Part shown: piece by piece, positions 53,229 to 61,571 of the stretch | How the letters are laid out: the number at the start of each line of letters is the position of its first letter | Position numbering within the stretch: the first letter of the stretch is position 1 | Assembly: GCF_022695985.1 (NCBI RefSeq) | Contig: NZ_JAAPBF010000016.1 | Span: 1-64,000, forward strand | Length of the DNA: 64,000 bases | Reading direction: 5' to 3' | DNA from: Streptomyces sp. NP-1717 | GTDB lineage: Bacteria; Actinomycetota; Actinomycetes; Streptomycetales; Streptomycetaceae | Notes under the pieces: model-generated | Database searches by the model: none | What the model saw: only the letters and a program-made list of their open reading frames with translations | What the model was told of the DNA's origin: nothing | Position numbers and translations under genes: made by a program

Positions 53229-53270
53229 GGACCCCAGGGATGACGACATCCGAACGATGTCCAGGGGTCC
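53229..53270 (-). promoter_or_regulatory. Hairpin in the SAM-IV expression platform
   Basis: GGACCCC and GGGGTCC arms (53264-53270 with 53229-53235) enclose an inner ACATC/GATGT stem. It directly follows the SAM-IV core on the minus strand and contains its last conserved segment (GCGCGGACCCC), so it may compete with the ligand-bound fold. Confidence 0.5.
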
Positions 53271-53386
53271 GCGCTTGCCGCAGACCTCGCTGCCTACGGC
53301 CTGGTCTTCACCCGGGGCACCCCGCCACGGACGGAGGGTTGCCGGACAGCGGGCCGGGGCCGTAGTCGCTGTCACTCATGACCTGG
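53265..53386 (-). promoter_or_regulatory. SAM-IV riboswitch
   Basis: On the minus strand the conserved SAM-IV series appears in order: GGTCATGAGTGACAGCG, CCGGCAACCCTCC, GTGGCGGGGTGCCCCGGG, TGAAGACC (pairing back to GGTC), and the downstream CGGCAAGCGCGGACCCC. TAATCT (53396-53391) lies just before it, so the transcript would start at the riboswitch. It precedes the class V aminotransferase, in keeping with SAM-IV control of sulfur metabolism genes in actinobacteria. Confidence 0.92.
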
Positions 53387-53505
53387 GCCGAGATTACCCC
53401 ACGGATACGCCACGGGCCCAGACGGCGTCCGCGATACGGGACGCCCTCCGGGCAGGATTCGCGGCCGGGTCGTTCGCACCGGGCCCGTCCGGCTTGCCGG
53501 TTCGT

Positions 53506-53546
53506 CCTCAATCGCCGGACGGGCTGCGTGTGCAGACCGTCCGGCG
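53506..53546 (-). repeat. Dispersed repeat copy forming the trpD terminator
   Basis: CCTCAATCGCCGGACGGGCTG (53506-53526) is one substitution away from the copies at 41913 and 41999. CGCCGGACGG (53513-53522) pairs with CCGTCCGGCG (53537-53546), a 10-bp stem 40 nt after the trpD stop. Confidence 0.8.
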
Positions 53547-53585
53547 GGCCCGGCCGAGGACCGGACCCGAGCCGGCCGCAGGCCG

Positions 53586-54653
53586 TCACGCGTTGCTCGC
53601 CGCCACCCACCGTTCCAGCGTCGCGTTCGCCGCGCCCGAGTCGACCGCCTTCGCCGCCCGTGCGATTCCCGCCGCGAGTTGGTCGTTCAGCGTGCCGTCG
53701 CCCGGCTCCAGCGCCACCAGCGCCGCCGCCGCGTTCAGCAGGACCGCGTCCCGTACGGGGCCGGTCTCGCCGGCCAGCAGCCGGCGGGCGACATCCGCGT
53801 TGTACGAGGCGTCCGCACCACGCAGCGCCTCGATCGGGACGAGCTCCAGACCGATGTCCCTGGGGTCGAAGGTCTCCTCGGTGACCTTGCCGTCGCGAAC
53901 CACCCATACGTGTGACGTCGCTGTCGTCGTCAGCTCGTCCAGACCGTCGTCGCCGCGGAAGACGAGCGAGGAGTTGCCCCGCTCGGCGAGCACACCGGCC
54001 ACGATCGGCGCCATCCGGCTGTCGGCCACGCCCACCGCCTGGGAGCGCACCCGCGCCGGGTTGGTGAGCGGCCCCAGGATGTTGAACGTGGTCTGCGCGC
54101 CCAGCTCCTTGCGGGCCTTCGCCGCGTAACGCAGCGCCGGGTGGAACTTCACCGCGAAGCAGAAGGTGATGCCCGCCTCCTCGACGACCTCCACCACCCG
54201 CTGCGGCGTCAGCTCCAGATTGACGCCGAGCTTCTCCAGCACGTCGGACGCGCCGCTCGCCGAGGAGGCCGCGCGGCTGCCGTGCTTGACGACCTTGCCG
54301 CCCGCCCCGGCAACCACGATCGCCGCCATCGTGGAGATGTTGACGGTCTTGGCCAGGTCGCCGCCGGTGCCGACGACATCGACCGTGGCGCCGGGCACCT
54401 CGATGGTGTTGGCGTGTTCGTACATGGCGCGCACGAGTCCCGAGACCTCGTCCACGGTCTCGCCCTTGGCACGCAGTGCGACGGCGAAGCCCGCGATCTG
54501 GGCGTCGGTGGCCTCACCGCTCATGATGCGGTCCATGGCCCAGGCCGTGTCGACGGCGTCGAGGTCCTGGCCGCGCAGCAGCGGGTTCAGTACTCCCGGC
54601 CAGGAACGCGCCGCCAGGGTGTCGCCTCCGGCCGGTGTAACAGCGCTGCTCAT
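53586..54653 (-). CDS. trpD: Anthranilate phosphoribosyltransferase
   Basis: A 355-residue TrpD, second step of the tryptophan branch. The PRPP motif is [18 protein letters not shown], the anthranilate site has [15 protein letters not shown], and [12 protein letters not shown] is typical. The N-terminal helical domain is normal. The ATG at 54653 is upstream of all of these. It lies far from trpEG and has its own promoter; no Trp leader is visible upstream. Confidence 0.95.
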   Translation of the reverse strand: MSSAVTPAGGDTLAARSWPGVLNPLLRGQDLDAVDTAWAMDRIMSGEATDAQIAGFAVALRAKGETVDEVSGLVRAMYEHANTIEVPGATVDVVGTGGDLAKTVNISTMAAIVVAGAGGKVVKHGSRAASSASGASDVLEKLGVNLELTPQRVVEVVEEAGITFCFAVKFHPALRYAAKARKELGAQTTFNILGPLTNPARVRSQAVGVADSRMAPIVAGVLAERGNSSLVFRGDDGLDELTTTATSHVWVVRDGKVTEETFDPRDIGLELVPIEALRGADASYNADVARRLLAGETGPVRDAVLLNAAAALVALEPGDGTLNDQLAAGIARAAKAVDSGAANATLERWVAASNA

Positions 54654-54780
54654 GCTCGCTCCTGGGGTCTGTGGACGGGCGCACCGCCGTGCTGCCCTTG
54701 CTGCCAGGCGTCAGCCTATCCGCGCCGCCCGCGATCCAAGACCCGCCGCCCGAAGTACGGACAGCGTGTATCCACGGCGT

Positions 54781-54798
54781 GTGGGCCGGCCGGCCCAC
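54781..54798. promoter_or_regulatory. 18-bp perfect palindrome upstream of trpD
   Basis: GTGGGCCGGCCGGCCCAC is fully self-complementary. It lies in the gap between trpD and the qcrB terminator. It could be an operator or simply part of the terminator region. Confidence 0.35.
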
Positions 54799-54822
54799 GC
54801 GCCGTCCGCGCACCCACGCGGG

Positions 54823-54866
54823 ACGGCCCCGGCCCGGTCCCTTTCGAGGGACCGGGCCGGGGCCGT
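54823..54866 (-). terminator. Terminator of the ctaE-qcrCAB operon
   Basis: A perfect 20-bp stem (54823-54842 with 54847-54866) is capped by a TTCG tetraloop. It lies 24 nt beyond the qcrB stop. Confidence 0.9.
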
Positions 54867-54889
54867 CGTACGCGTGCGGTGGTACTCGA

Positions 54890-56521
54890 TCAGTGGTGGC
54901 CGTGGCCGCTCGTGATCTCCTCGTACTCCTCCACCGTCGGCTTGGGGATCTGGCTTCCCTCGCCGTAGTAGCCCTTGTTCAGCTTGACCCGCAGCTTCTC
55001 CACCGGAGAGGTCTTGCGCTCGACACCGTTCTCGTCGACAGTCGGCCCGATCTCGGCCGGCTTGTACTGCTCGTGAGCGGTGAGCGTGTGCAGGTCGCCC
55101 TGGTTCAGCGGCTGGTGGACCTCGACGAACTCACCGTGCGGCAGCCGCTTGATGATGCCGGACTCGCGTCCGTGCAGCACCTTCTCGGCGTCGCGGCGCT
55201 GAAGTCCCAGACAGATCCGCTTGGTGATCACGAACGCGATGACCGGGCCGACGAAGAACGCGATCCTGATGAACCAGGTGATCGTGTTGATCGACAGGTG
55301 GAAGTGGGTGGCCCAGATGTCGTTCCCGCCGCCGATGAGCAGGATGAAGTACAGGGTCAGCCACGCCACACCGAAGGCGGTCCGGGTCGGCGCGTTGCGC
55401 GGCCGGTCCAGGATGTGGTGCTCGCGCTTGTCGCCGGTGATCCAGGACTCGATGAACGGGTACACCGCGAGGGCGACCAGCACGAGGGGGAAGATCATCA
55501 GCGGGATGAACACGCCCAGGACCAGCGTGTGGCCCCAGAAGTTGAGCTCCCAGCCGGGCATCACACGGATCAGACCCTCGGAGAAGCCCAGGTACCAGTC
55601 CGGCTGTGCTCCGGTGGAGACCAGGTCCGGGCGGTACGGGCCGATGGCCCACACCGGGTTGATCGTGGCGATGGCCGAGATGATCGTGATGATGCCGAAG
55701 ACCAGGAAGAAGAACCCGCCGGCCTTGGCCATGTAGATCGGCAGGAACGGCGCGCCGACCACGTTGTTGTTGGTCTTGCCGGGGCCCGCGAACTGCGTGT
55801 GCTTGTGGTAGAAGACCAGGATCAGGTGCGCCACCACGAGCCCGAGCAGGATGCCCGGCAGAATCAGGATGTGGATGGAGTAGAACCTGGCCACGATGTC
55901 GTGGCCGGGGAACTCCCCGCCGAAGAGGAACATCGAGATGTAGGTGCCCACGATCGGCGTGGCCAGGATCGCGCCCTGCGCGAAGCGGACACCGGTGCCG
56001 GACAGCAGGTCGTCCGGCAGCGAGTAACCGGTGAGTCCCGTGAACAGCGACAGGAAGAACAGCAGGAAGCCGAACACCCAGTTGATCTCACGGGGCTTGC
56101 GGAACGCGCCCGTGAAGAAGACACGCATCATGTGGACGAACATCGCGGCCACGAAGATCAGCGCGGCCCAGTGGTGGATCTGCCGGATCAGCAGACCACC
56201 GCGGACGTCGAAGCTGATGTCCAGCGTCGAGGCGTACGCCTCGGTCATCCGGACACCCTGCATCGGTACGTAACTGCCCTCGTACACGACCTCGTTCATG
56301 CTCGGGTGGAAGAACAGCGTCAGATACACACCCGTGAGGATGATGACGACGAAGCTCCACAGGGCGACCTCGCCCAGCATGAACGACCAGTGGTCCGGAA
56401 AGACCTTCCGCAGCATGCCCTTGGCCGCGCCGTAGATCCCGAGGCGGCCGTCGGCCCAGTCGGCGACCCGCTCACCCGCGGGTGCCTTGCGGTTCTTTTC
56501 GTCAGACGCAGTAGTACTCAT
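54890..56521 (-). CDS. qcrB: Cytochrome bc1 complex cytochrome b subunit
   Basis: QcrB (543 residues) is the di-heme membrane core of the menaquinol:cytochrome c reductase. It has eight or more spans; the heme histidines lie in RQIHHWAALIFVAAMFVHMMR and ARFYSIHILILPGILLGLVVAHL. The Qo-site motif PEWY is replaced by PDWY (in TGAQPDWYLGF), as normal in actinobacteria. The ~130-residue C-terminal extension is typical of actinobacterial QcrB. ATG overlaps the qcrA stop (ATGA). Last gene of ctaE-qcrCAB. Confidence 0.96.
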   Translation of the reverse strand: MSTTASDEKNRKAPAGERVADWADGRLGIYGAAKGMLRKVFPDHWSFMLGEVALWSFVVIILTGVYLTLFFHPSMNEVVYEGSYVPMQGVRMTEAYASTLDISFDVRGGLLIRQIHHWAALIFVAAMFVHMMRVFFTGAFRKPREINWVFGFLLFFLSLFTGLTGYSLPDDLLSGTGVRFAQGAILATPIVGTYISMFLFGGEFPGHDIVARFYSIHILILPGILLGLVVAHLILVFYHKHTQFAGPGKTNNNVVGAPFLPIYMAKAGGFFFLVFGIITIISAIATINPVWAIGPYRPDLVSTGAQPDWYLGFSEGLIRVMPGWELNFWGHTLVLGVFIPLMIFPLVLVALAVYPFIESWITGDKREHHILDRPRNAPTRTAFGVAWLTLYFILLIGGGNDIWATHFHLSINTITWFIRIAFFVGPVIAFVITKRICLGLQRRDAEKVLHGRESGIIKRLPHGEFVEVHQPLNQGDLHTLTAHEQYKPAEIGPTVDENGVERKTSPVEKLRVKLNKGYYGEGSQIPKPTVEEYEEITSGHGHH

Positions 56522-57570
56522 CCGCGCTCCCAGAAGGACGGACCGACGGGCTCGTCGAAATCGCCGAGCGCGTAGAGGTAACCCTCGCCGTTCACGCCGA
56601 TCCGCAGCTGCGGAAGCGCGTGACCGGCCGGGCCGAAGATGACGCGGGCGCCGTCGGAGAGGTCGAAGGTGGACTGGTGGCACGGGCAGAGCACGTGGTG
56701 CGTCTGCTGCTCATACAGGCTGATGGGACAGCCGACATGGGTGCAGATCTTGGAGTACGCGACAATGCCCTCGTACGACCACTCGAGTTCGCGCTTGTCC
56801 TTGATTTCTTCGGGCTGAATGCGAACGATCATGAGAGCCGCCTTGGCGATCTCATTGTTGAAGTTCTCATTGTGCTCGTCCAGCCCCTCGGGCTGGGCGA
56901 ACGTCAGCGACCCCACGGTGACGTCCTCGGGACGCAGCGGCTCGCTCGTGTTCTGGTTGATGAGCAGCAGGCCCTTCTTCCAGAACGTCTTGCGGAGCTT
57001 GTCCTCCGGCAGCGGGCCGAGGTCACGCAGCAGGACCACGCCGGAGAGCGGCACCATGGCCAGCGCGCCGAACATCGTGTTGCGGATCAGCTTGCGGCGG
57101 CCGAAGCCGGACTCCGCCGAGCCGATCAGGAAGTCCCTCTTCGCCTGCGCGGCGACCTCGGGGGTCGCCTCGATCGGGTGGCGCTCCTGGACGATCTCCT
57201 CGTCGCTCATCAGCGTGCGGGCCCAGTGGATGGCACCCGCGCCGATGGCGAAGAGGGCGACCCCGAGCGTCATTCCCAGCGAGAAGTTGAGCGCGCTCAC
57301 ATGACCGAAGGGCCAGATGTACACGATCTTGTCGACGGGGAAGATGACGAACGAGGCGATGAAGCCGACCGTGGCCAGCATCGACAGCGTGAAGAGGAAG
57401 GCCACCGCGCGCTCGGAGCGCTTGGCCGCCCGCTCGTCGATGTCCTGGATGCGCGGCCGGTGGGCCGGCAGTCCGGGGTCGGCGAAGGGGTCCTGCGCGC
57501 GCTCCACCTCGCCGTGCGCCGGCTCCTGCCCACTCGGCAGGTTCTCGTCTGAAATCCGGTTGCTACTCAT
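56518..57570 (-). CDS. qcrA: Cytochrome bc1 complex Rieske iron-sulfur subunit
   Basis: QcrA (350 residues) carries the Rieske [2Fe-2S] cluster. The ligands are in CTHVGCPISLY and CPCHQSTFDLSDG. As in other actinobacteria it has three membrane spans rather than one (two near residues 55-110, one near 165-190) and a long charged N-terminus. Its ATG overlaps the qcrC stop and its own stop overlaps qcrB, all with 4-base overlaps. Confidence 0.96.
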   Translation of the reverse strand: MSSNRISDENLPSGQEPAHGEVERAQDPFADPGLPAHRPRIQDIDERAAKRSERAVAFLFTLSMLATVGFIASFVIFPVDKIVYIWPFGHVSALNFSLGMTLGVALFAIGAGAIHWARTLMSDEEIVQERHPIEATPEVAAQAKRDFLIGSAESGFGRRKLIRNTMFGALAMVPLSGVVLLRDLGPLPEDKLRKTFWKKGLLLINQNTSEPLRPEDVTVGSLTFAQPEGLDEHNENFNNEIAKAALMIVRIQPEEIKDKRELEWSYEGIVAYSKICTHVGCPISLYEQQTHHVLCPCHQSTFDLSDGARVIFGPAGHALPQLRIGVNGEGYLYALGDFDEPVGPSFWERG

Positions 57571-58376
57571 GACTTCTTGGCCTTAGCGGTGTGCGCCGCG
57601 ACCCAGACGGCAGTTGCGATCAGTGCGCCCAGACCGACGATCCAGGAGAACAGGCCCTCACTGACGGGCCCGATGCCACCGAGCTTGAGACCGCCGGGAT
57701 TCGACGACTCGTCGCCGTTCACCGCATCGACGTACGCGATGATGTCCCGCTTCTCCTGCTCGGGCATCGTCGAGTCGGGGAACGAGGGCATGTTCTGCGG
57801 ACCGGTCAGCATTGCCTCGTACAGGTGCTTGGGGGATACCCCTTCAAGCCCCGGCGCATACTTGCCGTTCGTCAGAGCGCCGCCCTCACCGCCGAAGTTG
57901 TGGCACTGGGCGCAGTTGGAGCGGAACAGTTCACCGCCGTTGGCGGAGTCCGCGCCTTCCGGGTTGTACTGCTTGGCCGTCGGGACCGAGGGCCCGGGGC
58001 CGAGCGAGGCGACGTACGCCGCGAGCTGGTCGATCTCCTTCTGGTCGTAGATGACCTTCTTCTTCGGGACCTGCGGGCCGGGCTGCTGCGCCGGCATCCG
58101 GCCGGTGCCGACCTGGAAGTCCACGGCGGCGGCGCCGACGCCGGTCAGCGACGGACCGTCGGACGTGCCCTGACCGCCGACGCCGTGGCAGCTGGCGCAG
58201 CCCACGGCATACAGCTTCTTGCCCTCGTCGATGGCGAGGGACTGGGCGGTGTCGTCTGCCTGTGCCTTGCCCGCGGGCGCGAACGCGGCGTACAGCCCCC
58301 CGGTGGCCGCCAGCGCGAGGAGTAGGACGACGACCGCCGCCAACGGATGGCGTCGTCGTGCGGAGAGCTTTTTCAC
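57567..58376 (-). CDS. qcrC: Cytochrome bc1 complex diheme cytochrome c subunit
   Basis: QcrC (269 residues) has an N-terminal membrane segment, two CXXCH heme-c sites (CASCHG and CAQCHN), and a C-terminal membrane span. The diheme QcrC replaces both cytochrome c1 and soluble cytochrome c, linking bc1 directly to the aa3 oxidase in a supercomplex. The axial Met ligands lie in the GRMPAQ and QNMPSFPDSTMPEQEK segments. It follows ctaE after 74 nt. Confidence 0.96.
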   Translation of the reverse strand: MKKLSARRRHPLAAVVVLLLALAATGGLYAAFAPAGKAQADDTAQSLAIDEGKKLYAVGCASCHGVGGQGTSDGPSLTGVGAAAVDFQVGTGRMPAQQPGPQVPKKKVIYDQKEIDQLAAYVASLGPGPSVPTAKQYNPEGADSANGGELFRSNCAQCHNFGGEGGALTNGKYAPGLEGVSPKHLYEAMLTGPQNMPSFPDSTMPEQEKRDIIAYVDAVNGDESSNPGGLKLGGIGPVSEGLFSWIVGLGALIATAVWVAAHTAKAKKS

Positions 58377-58450
58377 GGATTACCCCGGTGTCAGGATCTT
58401 CTGCGTCGGTGCTTCTGGACTGTGCGCGAGCGCGTCGGGCTCGTGGCCCG

Positions 58451-59071
58451 CTACTTGATCAGATAGATCGTGGCGAAGAGGCCGATCCAGACGACATCGA
58501 CGAAGTGCCAGTAATAGGACACGACGATGGCGGCGGTTGCCTGCTCGTGGGTGAACCTCTTGGCCGCGTACGTTCTGCCGAGAACCAGCAGGAAGGCGAT
58601 GAGACCGCCTGTCACGTGCAGACCATGGAAGCCGGTGGTCAGATAGAACGCGGAGCCGTACGCGTCGGACGAGAGCGAGAGGCCCTCGTGCTTCACGAGC
58701 TCCGTGTACTCGAAGATCTGACCACCGATGAAGACCGCACCCATCACGAACGTGATCACGAACCACGAGCGGAGCTTCTTCACGTCGCCCCGCTCGGCGG
58801 CGAAGACGCCGAGCTGGCAGGTGAGTGAGGAGAGCACCAGGATCGTGGTGTTCACCGCGGAGAACGGGATGTTCAGCGAATCGGCCTTCTCCGACCAGAA
58901 CGCATCCCCTGTCACCGACCGCAGGGTGAAGTACATCGCGAAGAGGGCCGCGAAGAACATCAGCTCGGAACTCAACCAGATGATCGTTCCGACACTGGTG
59001 AGGTTCGGCCGATTGACCGTCGGGTGCGCGTGCCCGGTTTCTACTGTCGTTGCTGTCGCCACGACCGACAT
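58451..59071 (-). CDS. ctaE: Cytochrome c oxidase subunit III
   Basis: CtaE (206 residues) is the five-span subunit III of the aa3 oxidase: [17 protein letters not shown] at the start, [16 protein letters not shown], and [17 protein letters not shown] at the end are strong family signatures. It heads the ctaE-qcrCAB operon, as in other actinobacteria. The ATG lies inside a 10-bp inverted repeat (59062-59082), and no clear Shine-Dalgarno is seen. Confidence 0.95.
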   Translation of the reverse strand: MSVVATATTVETGHAHPTVNRPNLTSVGTIIWLSSELMFFAALFAMYFTLRSVTGDAFWSEKADSLNIPFSAVNTTILVLSSLTCQLGVFAAERGDVKKLRSWFVITFVMGAVFIGGQIFEYTELVKHEGLSLSSDAYGSAFYLTTGFHGLHVTGGLIAFLLVLGRTYAAKRFTHEQATAAIVVSYYWHFVDVVWIGLFATIYLIK

Positions 59072-59082
59072 TATGTCGGTCG
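59062..59082 (-). promoter_or_regulatory. Inverted repeat over the ctaE start codon
   Basis: CGACCGACAT (59062-59071) and ATGTCGGTCG (59073-59082) are perfectly complementary with a 1-nt centre. On the minus strand the second arm begins with the ctaE ATG, so the repeat could be an operator or an RNA hairpin that masks the start. Confidence 0.55.
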
Positions 59083-59332
59083 CTTATCCCGCCCTCACTC
59101 CCGGGGGTCCCATTCGGAGTGTCAGCCGCTCCGGACGGGACGCGGGGAAGGACCGAACGGACCGTCGCGCAAGGGCCGGGACCCGTGCTGACATGGTGTG
59201 CGACGGAGTAGCATCCGCGCAGCGGGTCTCGTTGCCCGGTGTCGGAGCCGGACGACGGAACGACGGCCCCGGGGCCCGAAGCCCTCGCAGACGCGGATGC
59301 GCGGATGTCACGACGGATGTCACGGAGGAACA

Positions 59333-59734
59333 ATGCAGCCGACTGCCACGGTCCTGGTCTACAGCGACAACGCGAGCACCCGCGAGCAGGTGCGGACGGC
59401 CGCGGGACGCAGGCCGGCCGCCGATCTGCCGCCGGTCGAGTACATCGAGTGCGCGACGATGCCCGCCGTGCTGAAGCAGCTCGACAGGGGCGGCGTCGAC
59501 GCCTGTGTGCTCGACGGTGAGGCCACGCCCATCGGCGGTATGGGGCTGTGCCGCCAGATCAAGGACGAGATCTTCAACTCCCCGCCCGTGCTGCTGCTGA
59601 TGGGCCGCCCGCAGGACGCCTGGCTGGCCACCTGGAGCCGTGCGGAGTCCGCCGTGACGCTGCCGGTGGACCCGGTCGACTTCCCCGAGGCCCTGGCGTC
59701 GCTGCTGCGCACCAGGCTCGCCGTGGAAGCCTGA
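59333..59734 (+). CDS. Degenerate response-regulator receiver protein
   Basis: A 133-residue protein with the receiver fold and no output domain. The acceptor-like Asp61 is in DACVLDGEATPIGG, but the acidic pair at the N-terminus is Asp12-Asn13 and the conserved Lys near the C-terminus is replaced by Leu (VTLPVDP, position 110). Normal phosphorelay chemistry is therefore unlikely. GGAGGAA precedes the ATG. It is divergent from ctaE, with about 260 nt of shared promoter region containing TAGCAT. Confidence 0.8.
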   Translation: MQPTATVLVYSDNASTREQVRTAAGRRPAADLPPVEYIECATMPAVLKQLDRGGVDACVLDGEATPIGGMGLCRQIKDEIFNSPPVLLLMGRPQDAWLATWSRAESAVTLPVDPVDFPEALASLLRTRLAVEA

Positions 59735-59784
59735 CGGCTCCACCGGGCGGGGGCCGGTCACCCGGCCCCCGCTCAGCGTGTGTG

Positions 59785-61044
59785 TCAGACCTGCGGGCGC
59801 AGCCGGGCGGCCTCGACCGGGCCGGTGCCGTCCCCGGCCCCGGTCCCGCCGGTCAGCGCGCTGCCCTGGCGCCACTTGGCCCAGTCCACGTTCCAGTCGC
59901 CGAAGCCGTTGCCGAACGGGTCCATGTCCTCGCCGCCGCTGTTGACGACCTTGACGATGTCGCCCTGGCGGACGGTCTCGAAGAACCATTCGGCGTTGTC
60001 GGTCGACATACCGACACAGCCGTGGCTGACGTTCGCCGACCCCTGTGAGCCGACGGACCACGGGGCGGCGTGCACGTACTCACCGCTCCAGGTGACCCGC
60101 GTCGCCCAGTAGACGGGCAGGTCGTACGATTCGCTGCTGCCGGCGGCGATGCCGACGCTGGTCCCGCGCATCCGTACGAACTGCTGCTTCTCCAGCACGA
60201 CCTTGACGCCGTTGCGGGTCGAGAAGCCGGGTTTGCCGGTGGTCACCGGGATCGTCTTGATGACCTCGTCGTTGCGCATGACCGTCATGTGGTGCGTCCC
60301 GGCGTCGGCGACGGCTTCGATGCGGTCGCCCGTGGTGATCTTGAGGGGCTTCACCGGGCCGCCGTACAGCTTGTTGTCGACCTTGATGCCGTCGAGGGTG
60401 CTGGTGACGCTGACGGTCGCGTTCGCGGGCCAGTACTCCTTGGGCCGGAAGTGCAGCTTCTTGTCGTCGACCCAGTACCAGGAGCCCTCGGCGGCGGGGC
60501 TGGAGCGGACCTTGAGACCGCGTTCGACGACAGCCCTGGCTTCCTTCTCCTTGACCGGCGCGCTCAGCTCCGCAGTGATGGGCTGGCCGACGCCGTACTT
60601 GCCCGCCTGCGGGCCGAACTTCACGTTCAGGTTGCGTTGCACCGAGGACGTCTCGAAGTCGAGCGTACGGCTGCCGGGAGCGCCGTCCTCGTCCTCCGTG
60701 GAGACCCTGACGGTGTAGCGCGCGCCGGCGGCGAGCGGGGCCGTGGAGTGCCAGCGGGAGCCGTCCGCGGCCAATTCGCCCGCGAGATGGTGGCCGGCCT
60801 TGTCGGTGACGGTCACGTCGGTGATACGCCCGTCGCCGCCCTTGGCGACGACTTCCAGCGGCTTGTCGGGGTTCGCCTTGGCGTCGCCTTTGGGCGCGTT
60901 GAGGGAGACCTGGTCGGCTGCGTCGTAGGGCTTGCCGGACAGCGGATGGCGATCCGGATCCCCACAGCCGGTCGCCACGGCCCCGATGGACAGGACCAGC
61001 AGCGTGCAGCCGAGAACGGTGCGAAAGCGCGGCTTGTGGTTCAT
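59785..61044 (-). CDS. L,D-transpeptidase lipoprotein
   Basis: A 419-residue secreted lipoprotein. The lipobox is AVATGC near residue 28. Two Ig-like domains (about 45-250) lead to the YkuD catalytic domain, with the active Cys in ANVSHGCVGMS and His in VHAAPWSVGSQG. This is the LdtMt2-like layout that makes 3-3 crosslinks in peptidoglycan. ATG at 61044 is chosen since TAACGT (61056-61051) lies 6 nt before it. It lies between the ctaE-qcrCAB and ctaCDF operons with its own promoter. Confidence 0.92.
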   Translation of the reverse strand: MNHKPRFRTVLGCTLLVLSIGAVATGCGDPDRHPLSGKPYDAADQVSLNAPKGDAKANPDKPLEVVAKGGDGRITDVTVTDKAGHHLAGELAADGSRWHSTAPLAAGARYTVRVSTEDEDGAPGSRTLDFETSSVQRNLNVKFGPQAGKYGVGQPITAELSAPVKEKEARAVVERGLKVRSSPAAEGSWYWVDDKKLHFRPKEYWPANATVSVTSTLDGIKVDNKLYGGPVKPLKITTGDRIEAVADAGTHHMTVMRNDEVIKTIPVTTGKPGFSTRNGVKVVLEKQQFVRMRGTSVGIAAGSSESYDLPVYWATRVTWSGEYVHAAPWSVGSQGSANVSHGCVGMSTDNAEWFFETVRQGDIVKVVNSGGEDMDPFGNGFGDWNVDWAKWRQGSALTGGTGAGDGTGPVEAARLRPQV

Positions 61045-61099
61045 AAGCACACGTTAAGAAGAATGTTCGGTTACGGCGCGCTATGTGACTGCAAACGAG

Positions 61100-61136
61100 G
61101 GGCCCGGATCCTCCCCAGGGGTGAGAATCCGGGCCC
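61100..61136 (-). terminator. Terminator of the ctaCDF operon
   Basis: GGGCCCGGAT (61100-61109) pairs with ATCCGGGCCC (61127-61136), with a 17-nt loop, 37 nt beyond the ctaF stop. Confidence 0.8.
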
Positions 61137-61172
61137 TTGTCTCTGTCCGACGGCATGTCGCCGCCGTCGTGC

Positions 61173-61571
61173 CTACTGGTTCTGGTTCTCACCCGTGTAG
61201 TACTCGAAGACCCAGCCCCACAGGCCGATCAGGATGATCGGGAGGGAGAAGAACAGCAGCCACCAGCCGATGGCGACGGAGAGGAACGCGAGCGCTCCGC
61301 CGATCGCCAGCGAGAGCGGCTGCCAGCTGTGCGGGGAGAAGAACCCGACCTCGCCCGCCTCGTCCGCGACGTCGGCCTCCTTGTTGTCCTGCGCCATCGC
61401 GTCGACCCGCCGGGCCGTGAAGGCCAGGTAGAAGCCGATCATGAGGCTCAGGCCGAAGGCCAGGAAGAGCGCCGTGGTACCGACCGGCTCCTTCGACCAG
61501 ACGCCGTAGACAGCGGCCACGACGAGGATGAAGAGGCTCAGCCAGAGGAACATCCAGCCTTGGACCTTCAC
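61173..61571 (-). CDS. ctaF: Cytochrome c oxidase subunit IV
   Basis: CtaF (132 residues) is the actinobacterial four-span subunit IV of the aa3 oxidase: [20 protein letters not shown] at the start and [16 protein letters not shown] and [13 protein letters not shown] at the end. The ATG overlaps the ctaD stop (ATGA), so it is translated with it. Confidence 0.93.
   Translation of the reverse strand: MKVQGWMFLWLSLFILVVAAVYGVWSKEPVGTTALFLAFGLSLMIGFYLAFTARRVDAMAQDNKEADVADEAGEVGFFSPHSWQPLSLAIGGALAFLSVAIGWWLLFFSLPIILIGLWGWVFEYYTGENQNQ

Larger units (their letters stand above)
53011..53585. other. Leader and intergenic region between trpD and the aminotransferase
   Basis: These 575 bases hold, from right to left, the trpD terminator with a dispersed repeat, the promoter and SAM-IV riboswitch, a downstream hairpin, a six-codon mini-ORF, a second GC hairpin and a last hairpin before the aminotransferase. 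I see no further gene; longer open frames here are GC shadows. Confidence 0.7.
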
